A DNA stretch of 17,930 bases from JAQVUB01 sp033809415 (lineage in GTDB: Bacteria > Verrucomicrobiota > Lentisphaeria > Oligosphaerales > Oligosphaeraceae): positions 1 to 17,930 of the forward strand of contig JAPXLT010000065.1 in NCBI GenBank assembly GCA_033809415.1. The letters run 5' to 3'. Of this stretch, positions 8,248 to 16,295 are shown in pieces. The notes below the pieces were generated by a model. It was not told where the DNA came from. It saw nothing but the letters and a program-made list of their open reading frames with translations, and did not search any database. Made by a program: the position numbers and the translations under genes. Each line of letters starts with the position of its first letter. Within the stretch, counting starts at the first letter, position 1.

Positions 8248-9345
8248 TTGAACATCATGAAAACTGACAAAAAAAACTGGCTGCATCTGGATTTGAAAGG
8301 GATTGTTCCAGAGGCAGGATGCTTTGTGGACAAGTGGTTGCCGTTCATCAAGGCATCGGGATTTAACGGCCTTGTGCTGGAATATGACTGCCGCATACCA
8401 TGGAAGACCTGGCCGAAGGCGGGATATCCGGTCTATACCCATGAGGATGTCCGGAAAATCAATGCTGCCGGACAGTCATGTGGCCTTGAAATGATCCCAT
8501 TGATTCAAACCCAGGGACATCTGGAATGGGTGCTCCAGAATGCGGAATATCAGCATCTCCGTGAAAATGGCAGTTTGCGGGAACTCTGTCCGCTGCATCC
8601 TGAAAGCCTGCCATATATTCTGAGCTGGATTGATGAAGTGGCAGGACTGCATCCCGGGGCGAAGTATATTCATCTTGGCAGTGACGAGACCTGGGACCTG
8701 GCTACTTGCCCACGCTGCAGGGAGCATCAGGATCCTCGGGGCAAAATGGGGATTTATCTGGATCACGTCGGTGCAGCCTGCAGGCATGCCATTGAACTGG
8801 GGCTTGTTCCGATTATCTGGGGAGACATGTTCTGGCGGGAAAATGCGCCGGAACTGATATCAGAACTTCCGACTGAAGTCATTCTGTGCGACTGGGATTA
8901 TCACAGCACCCAGAACCCGGGGCACGAAATCCTTTTGACGAACAGCACTCATCGGATCATCGGGGCATCCGGCCTGCGGTGCGGAACTCCCGGAACCCTC
9001 GACTATTCATTTAAGTGTCAAGCGGCACTCGAACCGCGCAGGGCCAATATCAGGGCATGGCAGGATGCCGGCGTTGATCTGCTCCATACTGTCTGGGGCA
9101 GACCCAATAATCATAGGCCGCTTTATCCACCCTGGTTTGCAACTGGAAATCTGTTCGCTTTGGCAGGAGGAACCCTGAATTTTCATCTGAAGCGGAAAAA
9201 ACCGGAATTCCGGAGCAATGCCGCCGATGGCAACAGCTCGCAGAACGTTTTCAGACTTTTTCGGATGAATATGACACGTTTACAAAAGTCAAACTGGCCT
9301 TCGCTGCATCGGCATCCCATATCGGTGTTCCACAAGCTTCTATAA
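8248..9345 (+). CDS. HexD-type GH20 glycoside hydrolase, 3' end frameshifted
   Basis: This is a beta-N-acetylhexosaminidase-like enzyme of the HEXDC branch of GH20. Recognisable pieces are FNGLVLEYDCRIPW, EMIPLIQTQGHLEWVL, LCPLHPES and the catalytic Asp146-Glu147 pair within HLGSDE. No signal peptide is present, so it should act in the cytoplasm on short imported glycans. TTG 8248 has GGAG at 5 nt; ATG 8257, three codons on, is the alternative start. From residue about 312 the frame loses coding character and ends at 9345, while a neighbouring frame continues coding-like to 9533. One missing T in the run at 9180-9183 restores it, giving about 427 aa. The catalytic core is intact; whether the shortened product is stable is unknown. 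It follows the DUF4838 gene by 52 nt, probably in one operon. Confidence 0.85.
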   Translation: MNIMKTDKKNWLHLDLKGIVPEAGCFVDKWLPFIKASGFNGLVLEYDCRIPWKTWPKAGYPVYTHEDVRKINAAGQSCGLEMIPLIQTQGHLEWVLQNAEYQHLRENGSLRELCPLHPESLPYILSWIDEVAGLHPGAKYIHLGSDETWDLATCPRCREHQDPRGKMGIYLDHVGAACRHAIELGLVPIIWGDMFWRENAPELISELPTEVILCDWDYHSTQNPGHEILLTNSTHRIIGASGLRCGTPGTLDYSFKCQAALEPRRANIRAWQDAGVDLLHTVWGRPNNHRPLYPPWFATGNLFALAGGTLNFHLKRKKPEFRSNAADGNSSQNVFRLFRMNMTRLQKSNWPSLHRHPISVFHKLL

Positions 9346-9533
9346 GTGAAGAATTTAATAAAATTTTGCATGAGAACCGCATGAAAGTCCTTGACTGGTG
9401 CGAGGAAGTCCGTACTTTTTTTCGCGACAATGCAATTTCTGATGTCGAGGAATTCATTTGCGAACGAACGGCGTTTTTTTCAATAAATTCTGCCGATGGT
9501 CATCTTTGTACGGGGTGCAGGTTTAAAAAGTGA
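9183..9533 (+). pseudogene. Out-of-frame 3' portion of the GH20 gene
   Basis: In this frame the sequence reads as a helical, charged protein end: SSEAEKTGIPEQCRRWQQL, then AERFQTFSDEYDTF, KILHENRMKVLDWCEEVRTF and SDVEEFICERTAFF, closing at TGA 9531-9533. The overlapping frame of the annotated GH20 end is poor in acidic residues and rich in Lys, Arg, Ser and Asn, as expected of a shifted frame. Adding one T to the T4 run at 9180-9183 joins both parts. It could be a real mutation or a sequencing or assembly error in a homopolymer. Confidence 0.7.
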
Positions 9534-9577
9534 CGCGCCCGTCCCGGTTGCGCTACTTTTCAAACCGCATGCCGCCC

Positions 9578-9698
9578 CATCCGTCAGAACAACACCCCCT
9601 AGAAAAAAATTCCGCGCTTTCCGTGCTTTCCGTGGACAAAAAATGGGTTATGGACATCAGCCCACGCCAAGGCATTTCGTCCTTTCGCGATAAAAAAG
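9578..9698 (+). repeat. Dispersed repeat R1, full-length copy 1
   Basis: This region matches 16571-16690 along about 120 bp. Both start CATCCGTCA, share TTCCGTGCTTTCCGTGGAC followed by an A-run, share TCAGCCCACGCCAAG, and end in a TTTCG-rich tail before an A-run. The hairpin region is degraded here (ATGGAC against GCCCAC). The copy fills most of the gap between the original GH20 end and the GH106-like gene. Confidence 0.75.
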
Positions 9699-9721
9699 CA
9701 AAACACGAATAACAGATTGAC

Positions 9722-12433
9722 ATGATCATGGAACGTATAACCGGGCAATATTTTTTGAATACGGATTTGCGTGAGTGCGAGTTGCGTGAGCAGGCTCGTC
9801 TGCTTTGTGAGGCAGGCTATGAGGCAATTTATCTGCACAGCCGTGCGGGTTTGAAGACGCCTTATCTGTCGGAGGGCTGGTTTGCGGCTTTGCGGACGGT
9901 CATTGATGAACTGCGCAGGCATTCGGTGAAATTTGCCATCTGGGATGAGGATAATTATCCCTCGGGGAATGCCGGCGACCGCATCGTCAATGATTTTCCG
10001 GAACTGGCATCGAGTGAACTGATTTTTACCGTCCTCGAGGCGAAAAAGGGCGAACGGGTACAACAGTTTTTCACGGAAAAGACGTCTTTTCTGCGTTGCT
10101 TCGGTGTTTTCGGGGAGGCTGAGATTGTTGATCTCTCCAAGCATTGCGGCACTCTGCGTTCGGAATGGGGAAAGCCGTTTATCAATACCGGCGCCTATTC
10201 TCCAGAGGGGCAGCTTGGTTTTCCGCATCGGCGGCGGTGGATGGGGTCGCTGCGTTTTGCCATTGACTGGAAGGCGGAGCGGGACTGCCGCATCGTCATC
10301 GTGGAAATCAGGCGTGCAAACTTACGGCACAATACGGACCTGCTGAACCGCGAAACTACGCAGCGCCTGCTGGAATGCACCCATGAAGCATACCTCGAGG
10401 CTTTCGGGGAAGATGTCTTGCGTTCCGATTGCGTCGCCTCGTTCCTGGATGAGCCATCGCCCGCCGGTGAATTTCCCTGGACGCGGGCTTTCCCGGCTGA
10501 ATTCCAGGCCGAACATGGCTATGACCTGGTCGAGCTGCTGCCGCATCTGGCGCTGGACTTGGGTGCGAAAAGCTTCAAGGTTCGCCGTGACTACCGTGAT
10601 ACCCTGCATCGCCTTGTCTGTCATCACTATTTGCAAACCCTGCAGGAATGGCTGCGGCAATATGGCATTGACAGCGCGGGGCATCTGACCCGCTCGGAAT
10701 GGCTCTCCTACTCGAATCTGCGCTGGCCCAACGAATTGCGCTGCCTGAAATATCTCGATATTCCCTGTTGCGATCCGCTTGGCGCCGGCATTGGCAAAAT
10801 GGGTTGTTCCGCACATCATATCGGCATCAAGACGGTTTCCTCGGCAGCGCGTCTGTTTGGCAAAAAGGCGGCCGGGGCGGATGCCTTTGCAGTGGGCGGA
10901 GACACGATTAGGTTGCGTGATTTGCAGTTTATGCTGAATTATCATCTTGTCCTGGGCATCAATTATTTCAATGTGCATGGACTCTATTATTCTCTGGAAA
11001 GCGAACGTCGTGACGAAGCGCCCCCATCTCTGTTTTATCAGCATTCAGAATGGCCCCTGATGCAGGAATTCCTAAGTTACATGAAAAGACGCTGCCAGGA
11101 ACTTGCCGAGGGGGAATATGTCTGTAATCTGGCAATGCTTTACCCATCGACGGCCCTGAAATGCCGGCGTGATACGGACCCTTCTCCTGATGCCGCCCTG
11201 CATCAGGTGGCTGAACAACTACTGTCACATCAGCGCGATTTTGAACTCATCGATGAGCTTACTCTGAGTGAACAGACCCCGGCGGATTTCGCGCAGCTAC
11301 GCCCATTTTTCTTGCTGGCGCATGCAGAATGGATCGAAAGCGCTACGGCACGCTGGCTGGAAGAATATGTCGCCAGCGGCGGGACGCTCTTCCTCGAAGG
11401 CCCCGTTCCGAAACTGGTAGATGCCAATGGATCGAGCTGGAGTTTTGTCGAATCCTGCCGGACTGCGGATTTTTGCAGCCGTATTCCCGCTCCTGAATTA
11501 TGCGGTGAAGGCAGCGAAGCGGTGCTGATCCGCCAGATGCTCCGGAATGGAAAATCCCGCATTTTCCTTTTCAATCGCAGTACTCGACCTTTCAACGGCA
11601 CTCTCGATGGGGAGCCGGTGCGCATTGCGCCAGGCCAGGCGGGTTTTGAAGAAGAATTGCGTCCGCAACCGGATTTGCCCCTGATTGCACCGATCAACTG
11701 GCAAGTAAGATTCGAAGAAAATAGTGTGCCGCTGCACTTCTGGGAATACGATGGCGGCAACATCGAACTGTTTTTTCATCAGCAAAGCGGACTACCCCCG
11801 CAGAATGCCAACGAATTCACCGCAAAATTCTTTGTCACGGCACCTATCGGGCTGAAGCTCTGCGTTGAAGAGGATATGCTGGTCAAAGGCGAATTCCGCA
11901 TCAATGGGAAACCCCTCGAACAATTCGAAAGAGCCAAGTTTCGCGACTGCCGTGAAATCGAGTGTCCGCTGTCAGATTTGCTTGTCCAGGGTACCGCGCC
12001 TACGCTGAATATCATTTCCTATCATGGCAGCCTATTCGAGAATTCACCATATCTGCGTGGCGATTTTCAGGTGAATTTTCCGCAAGGCTTCTTATCATTT
12101 CCCGTCTTATCCCCAAGTCCGGCGGAATTCACCATCGCGACGCCCTGTGATTTCCGTGACCTGGGATACGGAGCCTATTCCGGCAAAGCACATTACTCCG
12201 CTGAATTCGATATCGGCACCGCCGGAATATATCGCCTTGCATTCACGCAACTTCACGATTCCGCCCGGTTTTCCGTCGATGGCCAGTTAGTCGGCACGCG
12301 AATTGCACCGCCCTACGAGCTGGACTTCGAACTTGCCAGCGGAAAACACCGCCTGGATATCGAACTCTACAACGCCCCCGGAAACCGCGACTGCCTGGCA
12401 GGATTGCCCACCGGACTCCGCCTCGAAGCCTGA
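9722..12433 (+). CDS. GH106-like glycoside hydrolase (alpha-L-rhamnosidase-related), no signal peptide
   Basis: A 903-aa protein whose N-terminal half looks like the TIM-barrel of GH106-related enzymes: YEAIYLHSRAG, the hallmark FAIWDEDNYPSGNAG (residues about 71-85), SFLDEPSPAGEFPWT with Asp243-Glu244, and GINYFNVHGLYYS. The middle (about 450-560) has LAMLYPSTALKCRR and VASGGTLFLEGP, typical of the beta-galactosidase-trimerisation-like region of these enzymes. The end (about 780-903) is a jelly-roll sugar-binding-type domain with YSAEFDIGTAGIYRL. GH106 members hydrolyse alpha-L-rhamnosides, but relatives with the same hallmark are poorly characterised, so the substrate is open. No export signal is visible, matching a cytoplasmic role with the GH20 enzyme. 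No good ribosome site precedes ATG 9722 or the nearby ATG 9728. Confidence 0.75.
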   Translation: MIMERITGQYFLNTDLRECELREQARLLCEAGYEAIYLHSRAGLKTPYLSEGWFAALRTVIDELRRHSVKFAIWDEDNYPSGNAGDRIVNDFPELASSELIFTVLEAKKGERVQQFFTEKTSFLRCFGVFGEAEIVDLSKHCGTLRSEWGKPFINTGAYSPEGQLGFPHRRRWMGSLRFAIDWKAERDCRIVIVEIRRANLRHNTDLLNRETTQRLLECTHEAYLEAFGEDVLRSDCVASFLDEPSPAGEFPWTRAFPAEFQAEHGYDLVELLPHLALDLGAKSFKVRRDYRDTLHRLVCHHYLQTLQEWLRQYGIDSAGHLTRSEWLSYSNLRWPNELRCLKYLDIPCCDPLGAGIGKMGCSAHHIGIKTVSSAARLFGKKAAGADAFAVGGDTIRLRDLQFMLNYHLVLGINYFNVHGLYYSLESERRDEAPPSLFYQHSEWPLMQEFLSYMKRRCQELAEGEYVCNLAMLYPSTALKCRRDTDPSPDAALHQVAEQLLSHQRDFELIDELTLSEQTPADFAQLRPFFLLAHAEWIESATARWLEEYVASGGTLFLEGPVPKLVDANGSSWSFVESCRTADFCSRIPAPELCGEGSEAVLIRQMLRNGKSRIFLFNRSTRPFNGTLDGEPVRIAPGQAGFEEELRPQPDLPLIAPINWQVRFEENSVPLHFWEYDGGNIELFFHQQSGLPPQNANEFTAKFFVTAPIGLKLCVEEDMLVKGEFRINGKPLEQFERAKFRDCREIECPLSDLLVQGTAPTLNIISYHGSLFENSPYLRGDFQVNFPQGFLSFPVLSPSPAEFTIATPCDFRDLGYGAYSGKAHYSAEFDIGTAGIYRLAFTQLHDSARFSVDGQLVGTRIAPPYELDFELASGKHRLDIELYNAPGNRDCLAGLPTGLRLEA

Positions 12434-12611
12434 CCACGCACCCCGCACCACGCACCACGCACCACGCACCACGCACCACGCACCACGCACCACGCACCAC
12501 GCACCCCGCACCCCGCACCCTGCACCCTGTCCCCTGCACCCTGTCCCCTGCACCCTGCACCCTGCACCCTGCACCCTGCACCCTGCACCCTGTCCCCTGC
12601 ACCCTGCACCC
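12434..12611. repeat. Heptamer tandem array (24 full units) between convergent genes
   Basis: There are 24 contiguous 7-bp units at 12439-12606, with a 5-nt partial unit at each end. Read on the + strand: one CACCCCG, eight CACCACG, two CACCCCG, then CACCCTG units interspersed with three TCCCCTG. The array begins at the base after the GH106-like stop codon and ends at the base before the proA stop codon. The minus strand of the CACCCTG half has GGG runs every 7 nt. Long open frames across it on both strands come from the 7-nt period and are not genes. Confidence 0.95.
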
Positions 12612-13868
12612 TTATTTTCGCAGTTGTCCGGTGCCTCGCACCTGCCATTTATAGGTGGTCAGCTCGCGGACACCGACCGGACCTCGGGCATGCAGGCGTC
12701 CGGTGCTGATGCCGACGACTGCTCCCATGCCGTAGTCGCCGCCGCCGGAGAGCCGAGTCGAGGCATTGACTAGAACGGATGCTGAATCGACATGATCTAA
12801 AAATCGCTGCGCATCTGCAAGATTTGTGGTAACAATGCCGTCGGTATGTCCGGAGCCATGCTGGTTGATATGGGCAATGGCTGCATCTAAGCCATCGACG
12901 ACTTTGATCGCCAGAATGGGCGCGAGATATTCGGTGTCCCAGTCGGAACGGCGGGCGGTTTCGACCCGGGGCAGAATCGAACGCGTGCGCGGGCACCCGC
13001 GAATTGCCACCCCGGCGGTCGCGAGGGCTTTTTCCAGCTCCGGCAGCAGGCGTTTGGCGCAGGCTTGATCGACGAGCAGAGTTTCCAGCGCATTGCAGAC
13101 TTCGACACGCTGGCATTTCGAGTTGACGGTCAGCGCAATGGCCATATCCTTGTCGGCATCGGCAGCCAGATACAGGTGACAGATGCCATCATAATGCTTG
13201 ATGACCGGAATCCGACTCTGGCTGGACACTGCCTTGATCAGGCTCTTGCCGCCACGAGGAATGATCACATCGACATATTTATCGAGGCGCAGGAGTTCCC
13301 GCACCGCCGAACGATCCGGCGAGGAAAGCATCTGCACTGCATCGGCAGGCAAGCCCTGTTCGAAGATCGCCTCCCGCATCAGCCGCACTAGGACGCCATT
13401 CGTCTGCCAGGCTTCTGATCCGCCGCGCAAAATCACCGCGTTCCCGCTTTTGAGAGCTACCGCTGCGGCATCGGTGGTAACATTGGGTCTGGCTTCATAG
13501 ATGATGCCAATGACTCCCAACGGTACAGATACCCGGCTGACCTGCAGCCCCGAAGGTTCGACATGCCCCTCGAGAACGATCCCCAAGGGGTCCGGCAATT
13601 TGGCCGCTTCGAGCAGGCGCTCATGCATGTAAGAGAAGATTTTTTCGCTGATTTGCAGGCGCTTCAAAAAAGCCTCATCGGCGCCGCGTGCAGTGCACTT
13701 AGCCATATCCTGCTGATTGGCCTGCATGATTTCATCATGTGCGCTGATCAACCGATCAGCCATCCCCTCGATCGCTGACTGCCGTGCAGTAGCCGATGCC
13801 GCAGACAACTCGAGTGCCGCAACACGGGCTTTCTGACCAATCTCCTTCAATTCCTGACGTATGCTCAT
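12612..13868 (-). CDS. proA: Gamma-glutamyl phosphate reductase
   Basis: ProA reduces gamma-glutamyl phosphate with NADPH to glutamate-5-semialdehyde in cytoplasmic proline synthesis. The 418-aa length is normal for the family. Diagnostic segments are VPLGVIGIIYEARPNVT, ALKSGNAVILRGG, VDVIIPRGG, the catalytic cysteine block VEVCNALETLLV (Cys258), and GTEYLAP-type and HINQHGSGHTDGI motifs near the C-terminus. A perfect AGGAGG lies about 10 nt before the ATG (13879-13884 on the + strand as CCTCCT), fixing the start. proB is not adjacent. The gene is convergent with the GH106-like gene; its stop codon abuts the heptamer array, so its mRNA would carry a G-rich 3' tail. Confidence 0.96.
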   Translation of the reverse strand: MSIRQELKEIGQKARVAALELSAASATARQSAIEGMADRLISAHDEIMQANQQDMAKCTARGADEAFLKRLQISEKIFSYMHERLLEAAKLPDPLGIVLEGHVEPSGLQVSRVSVPLGVIGIIYEARPNVTTDAAAVALKSGNAVILRGGSEAWQTNGVLVRLMREAIFEQGLPADAVQMLSSPDRSAVRELLRLDKYVDVIIPRGGKSLIKAVSSQSRIPVIKHYDGICHLYLAADADKDMAIALTVNSKCQRVEVCNALETLLVDQACAKRLLPELEKALATAGVAIRGCPRTRSILPRVETARRSDWDTEYLAPILAIKVVDGLDAAIAHINQHGSGHTDGIVTTNLADAQRFLDHVDSASVLVNASTRLSGGGDYGMGAVVGISTGRLHARGPVGVRELTTYKWQVRGTGQLRK

Positions 13869-13942
13869 GAAAACTCAGCCTCCTATTTCAAACACGGACG
13901 GACATAAAGCGTCAGTGACTGGGTAAGCGAGGAATTCTTTTT

Positions 13943-14062
13943 TAACCACGAAATGCACGAAAGGACACGAAAAAAATTCATGGGAAGCGGCTTTGACTAC
14001 TAGAATACGTCATATTTCCCATGAATTTTTTTCGTGTCCATTAGTGTCTTTAGTTGTAAAAA
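13943..14062. repeat. Large inverted repeat made of two facing repeat tails
   Basis: Positions 13963-13986 and 14016-14039 form a perfect 24-bp inverted repeat around a 29-nt loop. The arms begin GGACACGAAA and end TTCATGGGAA. Outside the perfect part the similarity continues imperfectly (AACCACGAAATGCACGAAA against its facing partner), so each arm is a diverged copy of the TTTCGTG-rich tail also found in the R1 repeats. Confidence 0.85.
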
Positions 14063-14240
14063 ACTGTCACCCGGCTTCATTGACGTATTACGGACGGAAA
14101 GTCCCTCGTCCATATAAAATAATCTGTCTTCTGAAAAATTGGCATTATATTGTAATACGATTTTGCCAAAGCAACAACCCTAATGTAATGGGTCAGTTTT
14201 CTGTATGGGAAATAGCACCCAGATGCATTTCACAAAGACG

Positions 14241-14333
14241 TAATGCTTTGCGCCGTAGGCGCTTAACCATGCTTAACCCCAGGCTTTAGCCTGGGGTAGG
14301 ATGCCCCAAAACCAGGGCGCCTCGTAGAGGCGC
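14241..14333 (+). repeat. Three-hairpin repeat element, copy A
   Basis: The first 57 nt (14241-14297) match the reverse complement of 16443-16499 with one mismatch. It holds three hairpins: GCGCCGTAGGCGC (14250-14262), CCCCAGGCTTTAGCCTGGGG (14277-14296) and GCGCCTCGTAGAGGCGC (14317-14333). The two outer hairpins share a GTA loop. The style is like REP elements mobilised by RAYT transposases, but no transposase gene is in the window. Confidence 0.85.
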
Positions 14334-14352
14334 GACAGAAGACTGACCTATT

Positions 14353-14369
14353 CCCCCCCCCCAAAAAAA
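14353..14369 (+). repeat. C10A7 homopolymer tract upstream of accD
   Basis: Ten C residues (14353-14362) are followed directly by seven A residues (14363-14369). The tract ends 29 nt before the first accD start codon and sits between the three-hairpin element and the repeat tail. Homopolymers of this length are prone to slippage. Confidence 0.9.
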
Positions 14370-14398
14370 TTTTCGTGTTTTTTCGTTGTTAAAAAGCA
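14366..14398 (+). repeat. Repeat R1 tail abutting the accD start
   Basis: TTTTCGTGTTTTTTCGTTGT, then TAAAAAG, matches the tails at 16664-16690 and 4799-4825. It ends at the base before the first accD ATG, so it forms the immediate 5' leader and leaves no visible ribosome-binding site. Confidence 0.65.
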
Positions 14399-15238
14399 AT
14401 GTTGACTAATATGACTGGAAACAATAACACCAAGAGCGATATACCAGCCGGACTGTGGCTGAAATGCAAATCCTGCGAAGAAGTCATCTACCAGAATTCA
14501 CTCGAGGCAAACCTGTATGTCTGCCCGGTTTGCGCGTATCATTATTCGGTGACTGCACAAGATCGCATCAAGCAGCTGACCGATCCGGACAGCTTCCATG
14601 AAATCGATGCAACCCTGCATTCGCTTGATCCGCTGAATTTTGCCGGAGATCATTCTTATCAGGAAAAACTGCTGAATTCATCCAGCAAAACCGGATTGCA
14701 GGAAGCCGTGATCAGCGGAACAGCCACCTTGAATAAAATGCCTTTTGCATTGGCCGTGATGGATTTCCGTTTCATGGGCGCAAGCATGGGATCGGCCGTA
14801 GGCGAAAAAATCACCCGGATGCTGGAATTGGCTCTCGAGCGCCGCCTGCCGGCCCTGATTGTAGCCGCCAGCGGCGGCGCCCGGATGCAGGAAGGCATTC
14901 TTAGCTTGATGCAGATGGCAAAGACGTCCGCAGCAATCATGCGTCATGATGAAGCAGGCCTGCCCCTGATCATTATTCTGACCAATCCCACCACCGGAGG
15001 AGTAACCGCCAGCTTCGCTTCACTCGGAGATGTCATCCTGGCTGAACCAAAGGCGCTGATCGGATTCGCCGGGCCCAGGGTGATCAAACAAACGACACAG
15101 GCGGACCTCCCGGATGGCTTCCAAACCGCAGAATTCCTGCTGAAACACGGCTTTATTGACCGCATCGTCGAGCGCAAAAACCTGCGCAACGAGTTGGCTT
15201 TTCTGCTGACCTGCATGGGAGCCGGGGATGAATTATAA
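14399..15238 (+). CDS. accD: Acetyl-CoA carboxylase carboxyltransferase subunit beta
   Basis: AccD pairs with AccA to transfer the carboxyl group from carboxybiotin to acetyl-CoA, giving malonyl-CoA for fatty acid synthesis. The 279-aa protein carries the N-terminal zinc ribbon (CKSC at 23-26 and CPVC at 42-45), then FRFMGASMGSAVGEKI, the oxyanion block ASGGARMQEG, NPTTGGVTASFASLGD and FAGPRVI. ATG 14411, four codons downstream, is an alternative start; neither has a clear ribosome site. The end overlaps the following glycosyltransferase gene by 11 nt. accA and folC, frequent neighbours in other bacteria, are not seen here. Confidence 0.96.
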   Translation: MLTNMTGNNNTKSDIPAGLWLKCKSCEEVIYQNSLEANLYVCPVCAYHYSVTAQDRIKQLTDPDSFHEIDATLHSLDPLNFAGDHSYQEKLLNSSSKTGLQEAVISGTATLNKMPFALAVMDFRFMGASMGSAVGEKITRMLELALERRLPALIVAASGGARMQEGILSLMQMAKTSAAIMRHDEAGLPLIIILTNPTTGGVTASFASLGDVILAEPKALIGFAGPRVIKQTTQADLPDGFQTAEFLLKHGFIDRIVERKNLRNELAFLLTCMGAGDEL

Positions 15239-16295
15239 ACCAGTTTTACAGTGCTTTGACCGCCGCATTGCGCAGGTTGAAGTCAGGCACTGGAACAATG
15301 GATTATTGTTGCGCAGCACCAACTGGCTGGGCGATGCCTTGATGACCTTGCCGGCTGCCTACAAAATCAGCCGGCTAGTGCCGGAACCTTGCGGTTTCTT
15401 CGTACTCGCGCCTGCCGGCCTTGCTGCGGTTTGGAGGGCTTGCCCCTGGGTGAACGCCGTTATTCCAATGCAGAAAAAGCGGGTCAGCTGCGAGGAAATT
15501 TATAAGGTTCGCCATTTGGCGCCGGGGGTTGCTGTTGTCACGCCGAATTCATTTGGGGCGGCTTTGGATGTGTATCGCTGCGGGGTTCCCCATCGTATCG
15601 GTCGCTCAGGGCGTTTTCGCAGTCTGTTGCTGAATCATACAATTCCCGAATGGCCACGCGGCGAAAATGTCGGAAAATGCCATCAGCTGTCCTATTATCT
15701 CGAGTTGGCTTCTGTACTGGGGGACGTCACTTTGGACTGTGAATGCCCGCCGTTGCAGGTCAGTACCGAAGCTGCTTCACAATACGGCATTCGCAAGCAG
15801 GAAAAATGGCTGGCTCTGGCGCCCGGCGCGGCCTTCGGACCGGCCAAGCAGTGGCCGGCATGGCATTTCAAGAGCCTGGCACAGCGCTGGCAGGCCGAAG
15901 GCGGAAAGATCGTCCTGGTCGGCACCAAGCAGGAATGCGCAGTTGCCTCTGAGATAGCGGCTGCCTGCCCGGAAGCATTGAACCTGGCTGGGAAGAGCAA
16001 CCTCGAGGCTCTGATGTCAATTCTCGCCAATGTCGATGCGGTAGTTGCCAACGATAGCGGGGCAATGCATCTGGCGGCGGCACTTGGTACACCGGGAGTA
16101 GCCATATTCGGCTCGACGGACCCGGTAGCGACCGGCCCGATCGGCGCACCGTGGCAGCTGGTTGTCTCGAAGGCTTCCTGCAGACCCTGTTTTCAGCGCC
16201 AGTGCACCCTGCCGAATGAGCAGAAATATCATTGCCTGACAGAAATCACCCCAGAAGAAGTATTCGAAAACCTTAAAAAACTGCCAAATAACTAA
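15228..16295 (+). CDS. waaF: Glycosyltransferase family 9, lipopolysaccharide heptosyltransferase II-like
   Basis: A 355-aa cytoplasmic GT-B enzyme of the ADP-heptose:LPS heptosyltransferase family, which adds heptose to the inner core of lipopolysaccharide. Motifs seen are LLLRSTNWLGDALMTLPA (about 27-44), LAPGAAFGPAKQWPAWHF, VANDSGAMHLAAALGTPGVA followed by IFGSTDP, and the cysteine-rich end CRPCFQRQC typical of WaaF. There are about 25 extra residues before the first motif. Its ATG lies inside the end of accD (11-nt overlap) with GGGAGCCGGGG just upstream, so translation is probably coupled, linking fatty acid supply with outer-membrane synthesis. Heptosyltransferase is the likely activity, but GT9 donors vary. 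Confidence 0.88.
   Translation: MNYKPVLQCFDRRIAQVEVRHWNNGLLLRSTNWLGDALMTLPAAYKISRLVPEPCGFFVLAPAGLAAVWRACPWVNAVIPMQKKRVSCEEIYKVRHLAPGVAVVTPNSFGAALDVYRCGVPHRIGRSGRFRSLLLNHTIPEWPRGENVGKCHQLSYYLELASVLGDVTLDCECPPLQVSTEAASQYGIRKQEKWLALAPGAAFGPAKQWPAWHFKSLAQRWQAEGGKIVLVGTKQECAVASEIAAACPEALNLAGKSNLEALMSILANVDAVVANDSGAMHLAAALGTPGVAIFGSTDPVATGPIGAPWQLVVSKASCRPCFQRQCTLPNEQKYHCLTEITPEEVFENLKKLPNN

Larger units (their letters stand above)
13869..14398. other. Divergent intergenic region rich in repeats, no gene
   Basis: This 530-bp gap separates the divergent proA and accD genes, so both promoters should lie here, although no convincing sigma70 pair was found. It contains a large inverted repeat (13943-14062), a three-hairpin element (14241-14333) within 14-bp inverted ends (14191-14204 and 14335-14348), a C10A7 tract, and a repeat tail (14366-14398). 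I see nothing identifiable in 14063-14186. Confidence 0.7.

Noticed and set aside
10322..11044. Minus-strand 240-aa open frame inside the GH106-like gene
   Set aside because: It is antisense to a well-supported barrel domain, and no motif or start signal was seen.
12434..12611. Possible CRISPR array
   Set aside because: Units are 7 bp and contiguous, with no spacers and no cas genes nearby.
12243..12773. Cys/Arg/His-rich open frames on both strands across the heptamer array
   Set aside because: They arise because a 7-nt repeat gives a 7-codon cycle without stops; the composition is purely repeat-derived and overlaps the ends of two firm genes.
14079..14110. Sigma70 promoter for accD (TTGACG with TATAAA)
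   Set aside because: The spacing is about 27 bp, far outside the usual 16-18.
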